Shown here: positions 25,641 to 37,050 of the stretch, one piece after another | Layout of the letters: each line of letters begins with the position of its first letter | How positions within the stretch are numbered: position 1 is the stretch's first letter | Assembly: GCF_032854445.1 (NCBI RefSeq) | Contig: NC_088295.1 | Span: forward strand, 46,365,385-46,429,384 | Source of the DNA: Liolophura sinensis | Lineage: Eukaryota; Mollusca; Polyplacophora; Chitonida; Chitonidae | Length of the DNA stretch: 64,000 bases | Direction of reading: 5' to 3' | Notes under the pieces: model-generated | Database searches by the model: none | What the model saw: only the letters and a program-made list of their open reading frames with translations | Told to the model about the DNA's origin: nothing | Position numbers and translations under genes: made by a program

Positions 25641-28075
25641 AAGTTAATTTTTTGCATGTTGTTTAAACCTGGCTTTCTGGACGAAACACGTTGCATGCGT
25701 CGAATGATTTGCACTATCAAAAATAATGTCCCAATGTTGAATAGGTTGATTGTGGTTGTGCTGTGGCTAATTTACAAAGAAGAGAAAATCTTGTAATGGA
25801 AGCAGAGGACAGATTAGATATGGTGGTGTCAACTCATTGAAGAACCGGCTTTTCACAATGAAAATCTGAGAAGGGGCTCATTGACGGAACAAACTTACAG
25901 AAGGACAAAACCTAAATTTTACAACTACTGTACCCATATTCTCTACTATGTGACGAAAAGGTCAACTAAAACTTAATTTCCTAGTTCACGTTTTTGATGA
26001 CACGTACACTCACTTGTATATTCCCTCCATACTATTTTCACAGAATCATAGCATTTTCTTAGTTCAGAATGATTATACTACTGGTGCCAGTACAAATATG
26101 AAAGAGCGAAGTGTAGGCATACAGGCTCAGGTTGTTCTATAATGAGTCTGTAGGGAAGGAAGGCACACATTATACACCTCCTACTTAAAGAAAAGATTGA
26201 AAAACTGACCTGTGATGCATGTCTGTGCCTCTGAGCTTTCTCAAATAGAAACACAGATTTCAGTGTCCGTTCAAACTATCACTTGTAGCACAAGTTTTGT
26301 ACAGCCACTGTTTTCTCAGTGTTCATTATATTGCTGATTTGGCCAACCAAAGTTTTCTATTGGGAGGTCCAAAGTTTTTAATGGGGAGGTCCTTTCTGAG
26401 CAGGTGCAGTCGTATGAGATGGCACATATGCACAGCTGCTGAGAAGCCTACATCAATGCAGCATCCGTGACGCAGAACTACAACTTTAAGGCATGTGACA
26501 ATATGCAGGTTTCAATCCCGGCCTTAAACACTTATTTGATTAGTGTTTTACACTGTACTCAGCAGTCGTGAACAAGGAATGTAGATTAACACCTGTCCTT
26601 GATGGCAATAAGCTGAAGCAGTCAATCATGTCAGTGGAGCAGTATTACACACCAAAGGTTACCAAAAAGACTGTTTACCCCAAACTCTTCACTGTCCTCC
26701 TCAACCAGTATAACTGATCATTAGTATATAACGTGAAAATACTTGAGTATGGGATAAACAGCAGTCAAATCAATCCAGTAAAAAAAAAAAATTAAAAAAA
26801 ATGAATCCAAACTTTTGTCAGGCACCTGGTCCTCCATAATTATAATGATCCATAGCTTACGACAAACTATTAATTCTTTGGCACACAATTAAAACAAATA
26901 AAGAAATCAACCAAGTTAATTATCATAGGCTTCAGAATGTTCATAGAGAGTGTAGTATTCAGCAAATAAAACACATGTACCTGAGAGCAAATTGAAGCAA
27001 TTGATGTAAAATTAGCAGTAAATTTCACATATAGCGATATTAGTGTTGAACAGGGCACATGTTATTTTGAATGTGACATGAATTTAGGAAAGGCATTTAT
27101 GTACTTTCATTGGTGTTATTTTATTTTCCGCTCATCTGCACGAAGTACAGACATAGCCATAACACTCTACCCTAAGCGTCGCCATCGGTGTTTAATGAAC
27201 ATGATGAACAGGGAGAGTGTTGTTAATTATGGTAACAGTTAGGGATGGTATGTTCAAAAGTACTGCATATATTAAACCTTGTATGAAGGTGGTCTGTCTT
27301 AATCCCACATTAAACACAGGTTTTGCATACATGTATGTGTATAAAAGCGCAATAACATGAAGGAGATGTTTCATTATTAATGTCCAAGGTGGACATTAAT
27401 TACCGTAAGCCATAAAATTCACGACTTAGCATAGGCCCATTTTGTTTTGGAGTCTGTGTTAAGGTAAATGTTGTGTATCTCAAAAAAAGTATGCATATAT
27501 TGAGCTCATGTTTTATGTACGTGTAAGGCACAATAACCTGAGAGGGATATTTCATTGTTGATGCTCTGTGCTTTAGTTTAGGATCTGTTTCATAATGTTA
27601 TATGTGTATGTATAGTGATTTCTGAAATATTTTTTATACTGTGCATTAATTAAAGTATTTAAAGTTAGATATGACAGGGGTAAGTCCAGTCCTTTGTTTT
27701 TCACATATAAATGGTTACATTAAACAAAGTACTGTGCATCACCACCAGGAGTAAGCCAGTTTTGTTCATTTTAATGTTGGTAAACATGTGATTTCTTTGT
27801 GATGTTTGTTATAGACATTTGAGCAAAATTTGCGGAAAATGTTACAAGACATTTATTTTTCACATGACTCTATAAAGTGCTTGATAATTTAAGTAGGAAT
27901 ACTTTGCGGTTTAATTCATGAAACTGAAATAGGATTATTTGAAAAAAAACCCCCTAAAAACATAGAACTAGGGGGCTCTGTTATAGTATAGATGGTAAAA
28001 GTGCTGGCTCACTGTGATTACCAGTGCATTGCATTACCAATGAAGTGGCGTCTTCACATTCATTCCTCGCTGTTT
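25641..28075. other. AT-rich, mostly unassigned DNA
   Basis: No gene was recognised. Around 26450-26790 a B-box-like caggtttcaatcccgg and a diverged tail tacttgagtatgggataaac suggest an old SINE. If the candidate first exon at 25.6 kb is real, this stretch is first-intron sequence. Confidence 0.3.
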
Positions 28076-28079
28076 CTTC

Positions 28080-28113
28080 CCTCCCCCCCTCCCTCCCTCC
28101 CCCCACCTCCCCC
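28080..28113 (+). repeat. C-rich polypyrimidine tract
   Basis: Runs of C interspersed with T (ccctcccccc pattern). The complementary strand is G-rich. Confidence 0.6.
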
Positions 28114-28525
28114 GAGTTGCACAGATACATATTTCTTTTAATGTTGAGGCCAACCATAAGGCTGATTAGAAGAATTTTGTTGGGCTTAATGGTTTATTGA
28201 GGTAATATTTCAATTTCTTTATATTTGAAATATCTTAATCATAATTTTCATTGATCTAAAACGCCTCCAAGCCAAATGATGTTGCTGACATTTTGACCTT
28301 GCTTTGTTGACTACTTTCAGGACTTGCTGCAATGGTTGCCATGGAAACGGCATGTGCTGGCCACTATAGTTATGTAAGAGACTGATGGCACACTGAGCAA
28401 ACAGAAAGCAACATTTTGGAGAAGCTAGCTGGCAGAGCCCCGTGGAACCTGGAAAAATGAGAGTGGTAATTTTGGAGCTGTATTTTTTTAAAATTTTCTT
28501 TAGGAATGTGTTATTTGTAGTTTGT

Positions 28526-28528
<3 letters not shown>

Positions 28529-28588
<60 letters not shown>
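28529..28588. repeat. (AT)n microsatellite, about 30 units
   Basis: An uninterrupted alternating AT run, just upstream of a SINE insertion. Confidence 0.95.
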
Positions 28589-28591
<3 letters not shown>

Positions 28592-28616
28592 ATCTGCTGC
28601 ATGTATTTGCTCAGGC

Positions 28617-28881
28617 AGGGGCCTCCGTGGCTCAGTTGGTTAGCGCGCTAGCGCAGCGTAATGACCCAGGAGTCTCCCACCAATGCGGTTGCTGTGAGTC
28701 CAGCTCATGCTGGCTTCCTCTCCGGCCGTATGTGGGAAGGTCTGTCAGCAACCTGCGGATGGTCGTGGGTTTCCCCCTGGGCTGTGCTCGGTTTCCACCC
28801 AACATAATGCTGGTCGCCATCGTATAAGTGAAATATTCTTGAGTACGGCATAAAACACCAATCAAATAAATAAATAAATAA
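28617..28881 (+). mobile_element. SINE family 2, full length, with perfect 16-bp target-site duplication
   Basis: Head gggcctccgtggctcagttg with A box and the long form of the head (agcgcagcgtaatgaccca). The body includes ctcatgctggcttcctctcc, and the tail aatattcttgagtacggc ends in (AAAT)n. The direct repeat atgtatttgctcaggc flanks it at 28601-28616 and 28882-28897. The perfect duplication suggests a relatively recent insertion. Confidence 0.92.
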
Positions 28882-29890
28882 ATGTATTTGCTCAGGCTGT
28901 CACTGTAGTTAAGGAGCAGATATTGGCTGTGAATGATATACCATATTACAGTTGATTTGGACAACTTCATTTTTAGGAGATTGATTATTTGTTATATTAT
29001 TTGGGATCATAATTAGATATAAGTTAAATTACAGTTACGCAGGTGATGCTGAGTACTCTATATATTTAGTGTATACCCCCCAGTTCTCTTGGCATCCTTG
29101 GCCAATGAAAAAGCCAGTAAAATGCCCATATAGCCCAGGTATTATAGTCCTCCTGAAAAACTTTGTGCCAGAGATTTATGTATATTTTATCATGCACATA
29201 TTTGACCCAGTAGCATGATCAAACTGAAGGTGTGTGCTAGTTTGTTAATTATGGGTAACATAAGTTTCAGCGGATGAGATACGTTAGATTTATCACATAA
29301 TCCTTCTTATGGATAACAACTCCTGTGTTTATTAGCTGGTAACGTTTCGCTATAGCTTCTAATACCGTTCTCAAACCATATAACATACAGCATAACGTAT
29401 GCATATATATACCTATCTAGAGTGATGAATGTTAAGGACAAGTATGACCTGAAAGGTGTAAAAAAAGCAGTAGTTGAGATCAGCAACAAGTGAATTGAGA
29501 TCAGCTGGTGGAGAATATAGTCCTGGTGTTGAGTTTCAACTGCAGGAGTCTTCCTTTTTGATGACTGACAGAGCCTACATATGGTGTAGAGCTGTGTATT
29601 CCAGGTTGGTCTTGTCTAGTTGGTATTTCATGCCTGCTGGACTTGGTGGCTCTTTTTATGGTCTTGTTAACTAACTTTGATGGATATCCATTTAAGTCGG
29701 GGAAAATCCCTTTAAGATTTCATGTTGGATCAAGTGGAAATGTTGATCGCTGTCTTAGTTAGTGTTGTAATGATTGCTGTTTTGATCTGGGTAGGTTGAT
29801 TAGATTGAAAGTGTGAATACTGGTCTGAGTGGGTGGGCTTTCGGTACACTGACATCTGTAGGGAGTTGTCGTCTGTGATGATTAGTACGT

Positions 29891-30590
29891 CTAAGAAAGG
29901 TATGGCCTGGTTGGTTTCTTCTCACTGATTATTTCTAGTGCCTCATCTCTGGGGATGTTCGTAGACAGGTCAACGACATCGTAGCTGACTAGTTGGTTGG
30001 TGGGTTGAACATTGGCTATCTTGTTGCAAAAATCTGACCAGTCTTTTATGTATGATGTTGCTGTCTTTCTGAGGGGTGTGAGCAATTTGGTAAGGTGTTG
30101 AGCTGCGTGGTAGTACACTATGCCAGGGGGCAGATCAGTAGGCGGGCTTTGACTGGATTTTTGTGGACTTTGACAGTCGCTCTAATATAAGGTGCTCTTC
30201 GATGTGAAATGTTAAGCTGGTGGTATAGTTGTAGGTCGATTTCATTCCAATCTAGTTGTTGTTTTAGCTGGCTTCTAAACTGTCTTTCAAGGCAAGCGGT
30301 GGGGTCTTTAGTGATGGGTCGGTAAGTTGTTGTGTTTTCCAATACATTATTTACTAGTTGTTCGAAGTGTTTTGTGTCAATGACAATGGTGGCTTTCCCT
30401 TTATCGGCAGGTGCTATTGTGATGGTCTTATCATTCTTCAGTGTTCTGATGACCTGCTTTTCTTTGATGGAGAGATTGGGTCGTTGCTTGGGTGCCTTTC
30501 TTAGTATGTCGCAAATCCCTCCTAGGGCAAGTTGTTGGAGGCTGGTAACAAAATCATCAGTTGGGATGGTACTGGGTGTAGGTACATAGT
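29891..30590 (-). pseudogene. Penelope-like reverse transcriptase fragment
   Basis: Three consecutive minus-strand pieces: 30332-30590 (outside the largest open frames), 30118-30342 and 29891-30118. They read in order as RT N-terminus to the SYDVVDLSTN catalytic block. Frame breaks occur near 30340 and 30118 and a truncation after 29891. The catalytic aspartate of this block is retained, but the second catalytic (YxDD) block is missing. Confidence 0.7.
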
Positions 30591-30639
30591 TCAGGCCTTT
30601 GGAGAAAAGAGATCTCTCTTCATATGTTAGGTCCCTGCT

Positions 30640-31181
30640 GCCTAGATTGAATTATGTTTTTCAGAATTATGGAAAATATACACATCTCTATACCATATGT
30701 AGGCTCTGTCGGTCGCCACATAGGAAGAATCCTGCAGTCAAAACTCAACATCAGGACTACATTCTCCACCAGCCCCGACCCAAAGACCCTGCTAAAAGCC
30801 ACAGGAAAATGCCAGTCCATGCTCAAACAGCAACCCAACGGAAGCATCTACCGTATAAAATGTGACTGCCAACAACATTGTATCGAATAAACCTGCAGAC
30901 CATTAAACGTCAGAATCAAAGAACATAAAACGTTCAGTACAAAAATGGATGGAAAGTCAGCATTAAGCGACCAGATAGCTGCCCACCCAAATCACAAACT
31001 TCAATGGGACTCCATCAAACCACTATCAACCAACAACAGTGACTACAAGAAATGCAAACTACTGGAAGCCATTATGATAAAGCAACACCAGTTAAACAGA
31101 GACGAAGGTTATCACCTACCGAGTGCCTCTGACCTCATCATCCAACTGGAGAAAGACCGCCTTAATCCCTCCACCCAATAA
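30640..31181 (+). pseudogene. Penelope-like RT C-terminus and GIY-YIG endonuclease remnant
   Basis: The frame at 30654-30890 contains the IPYVGSVG linker and GSIYRIKCDC, then a TAA. Frame 30945-31181 continues with the EHK-following helix region and a LLEAIMIKQHQLNRDEG C-terminal block. In the family this nuclease nicks target DNA. Here the YIG motif reads CIE and a stop breaks the domain, so it is dead. Confidence 0.7.
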
Positions 31182-31304
31182 TCTGCTGATCTCAACTCAC
31201 TATATACTTTTTATGTACTTGCTGATCTCAACTCACTTGTTGCTGATCTCAACTACTATTTTACACACCTTTCAGGTAATACTTATCATCACTCTAGATA
31301 GTTA

Positions 31305-31757
31305 TACATGTATGTGTTATGGTATGTGTCATATGGTTTGAGAACAGTATACAGTTATACATGTATGTATGCATACGTTATGATATGTGTCATATGGATT
31401 GAGAACAGTATACAGTTATACATGTATGTATGCATACGTTATGGTATGTGTCATATGGTTTGAGAACAGTATACAGTTATACATGTATGTATGCATACGT
31501 TATGATATGTGTCATATGGTTTGAGAACAGTATACAGTTATTCATGTATGTGTGCATACGTTATGGTATGTGTCATATGGTTTGAGAACAGTATACAGTT
31601 ATTCATGTATGTATGCATACGTTATGAGAACAGTATACAGTTATACATGTATGTATGCATACGTTATGGTATGTGTCATATGGTTTGAGAACAGTATACA
31701 GTTATTCATGTATGTATGCATACGTTATGGTATGTGTCATATGGTTTGAGAACAGTA
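31305..31757. repeat. 61-bp minisatellite inside the Penelope LTR-like repeat, about 7-8 units
   Basis: Each unit contains gtcatatggtttgagaacag, tatacagttatacatgtatg and tatgcatacgttatg. One unit near 31600-31650 is shortened. The opposite LTR-like arm at 29285-29515 has a single unit, so the expansion happened in the right arm only. Confidence 0.9.
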
Positions 31758-31815
31758 TTAGAAACTATACCGAAATGTTACCATCTAATAAACACAGTAG
31801 TTGTTATCCATAAGA

Positions 31816-32870
31816 AACCTGTCTGTTCACCTATACAACCCCAGCTCCCTTATGCCTGTGAAAGAAGTCACATAATCCTTGCCATACATCGTCAAAACTG
31901 TATACATGGAGCATACAGAGAGACACTTGGTTGTACTGGTACAACACATATGGTTCACAAAAAACGGCTGAAACATAACGGATAGTTTCCCAGCAGTCTG
32001 CATGTCAGTACAGTATGCATATACAATCATTGCAAAACCTTAGCACACTGAAATGCTGATGCTGATTTAAACTTCTGAAATCTTAATCTTTAACTGCAGT
32101 AGTGACCGAAATGCAGTTACAGCAGTAAACATATATTAATATAGTCTCGTAATATAGTCCACCAGAATTAGAAGACAGGGTTTTCTAAAATTCATTGAAT
32201 CAGGAAGTCCAAAATGCAATCCTGTGTTCATCCCAACGTGATGGTAAAAACATCTCTTGGAAATACATTGTATAATGTTTTCACGATTTTCATTTCATCC
32301 CAGGGTTTATAGACCATTAAATTATTCCACCTTTTCATTCCCCTCAGGATTTTCAAAAAAGCAGTTCTATGTTTTACAGCCTTTCGGCCCATCAAGATGT
32401 TTTGAAGGACAATTCCATTTTTAGCTGGCTTTACCAAGTAAGGAGAGGTATTGTGAGAGGGGGATCAGACATTGGCGGTGGCGGTGTTTGTATCCAGTTT
32501 GGTTGAAGTTGTTGGCCAATCATTGTTGGCTATCTGGTCACCTATAGTACACAGATAGCCAATCATCGGTAGTGATTTGCATATCAAAGACTAAAGATCA
32601 AAGAAGGAATTTTTTACCGCATAGATAAACATTTTTTCAGCCATTCATAGGGTTGCAGTTGCCACTTTGGTCCATAGTATATGTATTTTCATATCAAAGA
32701 CCTCTGCCATTAATTTCTGCTCAAACTCCCAGTTACTTCCAACTCCATAACATACAAAGTCACTGGTCTGCAATCGTTACTGTACGATAAACCGTGTTAG
32801 TTACAACAGTATGAGAATTTTGGCCTTTCTTGTTGATTTAATGGCAATATCTTAGCACTATATAATGAAT
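31816..32870. other. unassigned DNA
   Basis: No gene was recognised. A small hairpin (ttggctatctgg paired with acagatagccaa) lies near 32525-32566. Confidence 0.3.
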
Positions 32871-32879
32871 ATCTCTGTA

Positions 32880-33085
32880 CCTCGGAAATCTGTGTAAGGT
32901 AACTTCGGAAACCAGCGGACACCTTGGACATCTGTGTAGGTAACCTCGGAAACCAGCGAACGCCTCGGAAATCTGTGTAGGTAACCTCGTAAACCAGCGA
33001 ACGCCTCGGAAGTCTGTGTAGGTAACCTTGGAAACCAGCGAACGCCTCGGAAATCTGTGTAGGTAACCTCTGAAACCAGCCGACA
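32880..33085. repeat. 41-bp minisatellite, 5 units
   Basis: Unit parts are cctcggaaatctgtgtaggt and aacctcggaaaccagcgaac. Short minus-strand frames with repeated residues here are a by-product. Confidence 0.9.
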
Positions 33086-33590
33086 CCTCATGTGGCCTTA
33101 GAAATCTGTGAGCGCCTGTCTTGTAATTTGGTACTTCTAAATGTCAATTCAAAAGTTATTATTTCAAATAAAGAATTGAAAAAAGTTTGATCTTCACAAG
33201 AACTATGATTTTATTTCAGTTTACAGGTGTGGCTTGGCTTGATTATTTCGGCTAATTTTCTATTAATTAATGACTGTGTTATGCCGCTAAACATGTCCTG
33301 TACAACTTCTGAGACAAAAGCAGAAAAAATGTTTAGCCTCATTAAATATGTAGAAGTTTCAAAAGTGAGAAAATGATGGTAGTTTTGACTTGACCAGGTG
33401 CATCTGTTAGCACAGTAATCTTTCCCGGCTTCATAGGAACCTTTTTACTGACCAACTGTGTAGAATACAAATACTAATATATAATACTAATTAGGTCTAA
33501 TGAAGAGAAATGGCTGAAAGGAGATAGAGCACCCCCACCTTAACACTAATGTTACACTCAGTGATGGATGTTCCATGATGATTAAATTAC
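33086..33590. other. unassigned AT-rich DNA
   Basis: Nothing was recognised between the minisatellite and the mariner-like remnant. Confidence 0.3.
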
Positions 33591-33596
33591 CATATA

Positions 33597-34143
33597 CAGG
33601 GTGGAGCAAAAGTCTGGACTCTTGGATTTACTATGGATTTTTCATTTATTTTTAACATAATTTTGATCATTTAAGTATCATATATGATTTTACATAACAC
33701 CACATTTCCAGGGGAATGGATTAGACATGGAGGGCCACCGAGATCTCTGGATTTGACTCCTTTGGATTTTTTCTTATGGGGATTTTTCTAAAATCAGTGT
33801 GGGTTTCCCCCAGGCTGTGCCCAGTTTCCACCCATCATATTGTTGGCCACCGTCATATAAGTGAAATATTCTTGAGTACGGCGTAAAACACCGATCAAAT
33901 AAATAAATAAATAAATCAGTGGTTTATGCTAACAAATCAAGAACATTACAAGCACTAAAAGATCACACAAGAAATTGAAACCATAAGAGGGAATAACTCA
34001 TTGCTTCGAAATGTGCAAAGATCATGTGTCTCCTGAGTAAGAAAGTGTTTGGAGGAAGGTGGAAGTCAGTTCAAACTCTCATTGTAAGCTGTAAATTCTA
34101 ATATAGTAAATTGCCTATGGGTCCAGACTTTTGCTCCACCTTG
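33597..34143 (+). mobile_element. deleted mariner/IS630-superfamily transposon with nested SINE
   Basis: The 23-bp terminal inverted repeats (cagggtggagcaaaagtctg at 33597, its complement ending at 34143) are nearly perfect and bordered by TA. Inside, a plus-strand frame at about 33705-33790 reads GGPPRSLDLTPLDFFLWG, the characteristic catalytic-domain block of mariner-type DDE/D transposases. It continues after a SINE insertion with VYANKSRTLQALKDH. The N-terminal DNA-binding part and first catalytic residue are absent, so the copy is internally deleted and inactive. Confidence 0.85.
33800..33912 (+). mobile_element. SINE family 2, 5'-truncated, inserted in the mariner-like element
   Basis: Only the 3' half is present (from gggtttcccccaggctgtg to the (AAAT)n tail). 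A 9-bp duplication aaatcagtg flanks it (33791-33799 and 33913-33921). Removing it restores continuity of the interrupted transposase frame, which proves the order of insertion. Confidence 0.88.
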
Positions 34144-35150
34144 TATAACTGCAAGTCACTGGCTCCTTCTTGGGCGCAATTTATTGGGCCTACTCCCCGT
34201 TAAAGTTCTGCCTAACCACTCTTCTTCCTTGAAGAACAGCTGAAACAGAAATTTGGCCAACTCACTGAAAATTGTGAAGTGAGCTATTGTAGCCTTAAGC
34301 TGGTGCTGTTTAAAAAAAAAACATCTGACAGGTAGTATGACACATTATATGAAAACAAAGCAAACAAAGTTAAAACAACAACATGGAATCCTTTATGAAT
34401 ACTCCAGTATGGGTTGATGTAAGGCTGTACTTTACATTATTCTCATCATATGACATTGGCACCAGTGTATGACGCTGGAAAGGAACCTGATGGACACCCA
34501 CAGGAAACCCACTCTTCACAGCCAGCTACACTGGCGAGGCTGTCGCGCATAAAACCAGGGAGAATAAAAACACAAGTCAGATTCAAGCTCTGACCTCATT
34601 GGTAGAACTCTGGCTAAAATAGTTGTTAGGCCTTAGATCACTTGGCTACAGAGGACCCAATATTCAAATAAGGAGAATTTTACGCAAAAAGAAAAAAAAG
34701 GAGGATGTGGGCTAGTGTGTATGCAATGAAGGCACAGAAAAATTAAAACATCATTTGATTAATCAAATGTCTGAACAGTCAATGTGTCAAATGACAGCTT
34801 AACTGTAACTCCCCCCCCCCCCCAAAGAAAAAAAAACAAAAACAAAAAAAAAACACATGAAGTACCTTGGTAAATCCATTATAGGTCTCTGGGACATCTT
34901 GCTGGCTATCTGATGCAGGTGCTTGTTGTAAGTTATTATACAAAGTATAGAATATCATAATAAAGCTGTTATACCTGTAATAAAATAATAATGAAATGCT
35001 TCTCTGTTTTTAAGGAAACTTCCTTAACTACTGGTTGGTTGGTTAATGTCAAGTAGAACTTCTTTCAGTGACATTTAGAAGCTGAGTTGGGTAACAATAT
35101 ATAGATGACAACTTTTTATAGAGTGAGTGACATTTCGCTATAAGTACAAA
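34144..35150. other. unassigned DNA with eroded SINE
   Basis: Around 34480-34660 a minus-oriented tRNA-like segment (cagattcaagctctgacctc) may be an old SINE. A 14-base C run followed by A-rich sequence lies at 34810-34855. No gene was recognised. Confidence 0.3.
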
Positions 35151-35156
35151 TATCGT

Positions 35157-35284
35157 TATCAAACATAATGATTTGACACTAATACAGTTATCAAACATAA
35201 TGGTTTGACACTAATACAGTTATCAAACATAATGATTTGATACTAATACCATTATCAAACCTAATGATGTGATACTAATCCTTT
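35157..35284. repeat. 32-bp tandem repeat, 4 units
   Basis: Unit ttatcaaacataatgatttg then acactaatacag; the last unit is diverged. Confidence 0.85.
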
Positions 35285-35756
35285 TATGCTTGGTAATGGT
35301 ATTAGTACCTATACTGAAACATTGCTCACTCAGTAGATGTCAGTAAGTAAAGCCTTTAGGGTTTGAAAGTTTTGAAAATGCCTATAGTATAATAAATCAG
35401 AATTAATGAGCTCTAAAACCAGAATATCTTTGTATCCTGCTGAGTTGACTGAACAGCCAGGCAATTTACCTGATTCACAAGCTGAATTGCATAAATATTG
35501 AACAGTCACATAGCCTAGTTAAAGACTGTACTTATTAATTCAGTACTCTCTTGACCTACATGTACAACCATTAAGTCAAGCAAGGCACATGTTCAAATCC
35601 CGCCCAACCCTGTTCAAACAAGAAACTGACAGTGCTCTTTGTAAATCATATCTCTTTTGACTAATGTGTCCTGCACCTCGGAGTTGAATCATTTGTGGGA
35701 TACATGGCTAGTTGCCTAACCAAAGGTCAATGGTTTCTGAGTACTCTGTCTATTTT

Positions 35757-37050
35757 CTATGTCTTCCAGCTTTTCTGTCCATCATTAAATTCAATAGGCC
35801 ATTCTATGTCTTCCAGCTTTTCCGTCCATCATTAAATTGAATAGGCCATTCTATGTCTTTCAGCTTTTCCGTCCATCATTAAATTGAATAGGCCATTCTA
35901 TGTCTTCCAGCTTTTCTGTCCATCATTAAATTCAATAGGCCATTCTATGTCTTCCAGCTTTTCCGTCCATCATTAAATTCAATAGGCCATTCTATGTCTT
36001 CCAGCTTTTCCGTCCATCATTAAATTCAATAGGCCATTCTATGTCTTCCAGCTTTTCCGTCCATCATTAAATTCAATAGGCCATTCATGTCTTCCTTCTT
36101 TTCAGTCCATTATAAAATTCAGTAGGCCATTCTGTGTTTTCCAGCTTTTCAGTCCTTCATTAAATTCAAAAGGCAGTTCTATGTCTTCCTTCTTTTTGGT
36201 CCATTATAAAATTCAATTCTATGTTTTTCAGCTTTTCAGTCCATCATAAAATTCAATAGGCAATTCTATGTCTTCAAGCTTTTCAGTCCATCATTAAATT
36301 GAATAGGCCATTCTATGTCTTCCAGTTTTTCAGTCCATCATTAAATTGAATAGGCCATTCTATGTCTTCCAGTTTTTCAGTCCATCATTAAATTCAATAT
36401 GCCATTCTATGTCTTCCAGCTTTTCAGTCCATCATTAAATTCAATAGGCCATTCTATGTCTTCCAGCTTTTCCGTCCATCATTAAATTCAATAGGCCATT
36501 CTATGTCTTCCTTCTTTTCAGTCCATTATAAAATTCAGTAGGCCATTCTGTGTTTTCCAGCTTTTCAGTCCATCATTAAATTCAAAAGGCAGTTCTATGT
36601 CTTCCTTCTTTTTGGTCCATTATAAAATTCAATTCTATGTTTTTCAGCTTTTCAGTCCATCATAAAATTCAATAGGCAATTCTATGTCTTCAAGCTTTTC
36701 AGTCCATCATTAAATTGAATAGGCCATTCTATGTCTTCCAGCTTTTCAGTCCATCATTAAATTCAATAGGCCATTCTATGTCTTCCAGCTTTTCCGTCCA
36801 TCATTAAATTCAATAGGCCATTCTATGTCTTCCAGCTTTTCCGTCCATCATTAAATTCAATAGGTAATTCTATGTCTTCCTTCTTTTCGGTCCATTATAA
36901 AATTCAATAGGCCATTCTGTGTTTTTAAGCTTTTCAGTCCATCATTAAATTCAAAAGGCAATTCTATGTCTTCCTTCTTTTCGTTCCATTATAAAATTAA
37001 ATAGGCCATTCTATGTTTTCCAATTTTTCAATCCATCAGAAAGTTCAATA
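35757..37050. repeat. 47-bp satellite-like array, about 27 units, with higher-order structure
   Basis: Consensus parts are ttctatgtcttccagctttt and ccgtccatcattaaattcaa taggcca. A block of diverged and shortened units at about 36080-36310 recurs almost unchanged at about 36505-36730, so segments of several units were duplicated together. There is no coding potential. Confidence 0.93.

Larger units (their letters stand above)
29285..31815. mobile_element. Penelope-like element, inverted composite with LTR-like inverted repeats
   Basis: Minus-strand frames between 30590 and 29890 encode the N-terminal part of a Penelope-type reverse transcriptase: an ADKGKATIV block, YIRATVKVHK and the catalytic QLVSYDVVDLSTNIP. 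The fingers and palm beyond this are lost. Plus-strand frames at 30640-31181 encode the other end of such a protein, with GSIYRIKC and RPLNVRIKEHK of a GIY-YIG nuclease and a stop (TAA, near 30888) where the YIG/GET region should be. Both arms end in the same LTR-like sequence in opposite orientation (29285-29515 and 31176-31815). The two protein halves diverge from the centre, as after inversion or joining of two truncated copies. Not functional. Confidence 0.8.

Noticed and set aside
28219-28651. Frames with alternating Ile-Tyr residues
   Set aside because: These are translations of the (AT)n microsatellite.
29285-31815. Hammerhead ribozyme in the Penelope LTR-like ends (known in some Penelope elements)
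   Set aside because: A gctatagcgaaac segment resembles the 3' half, but the CTGANGA core is absent in both arms, and no complete core was found elsewhere in the window.
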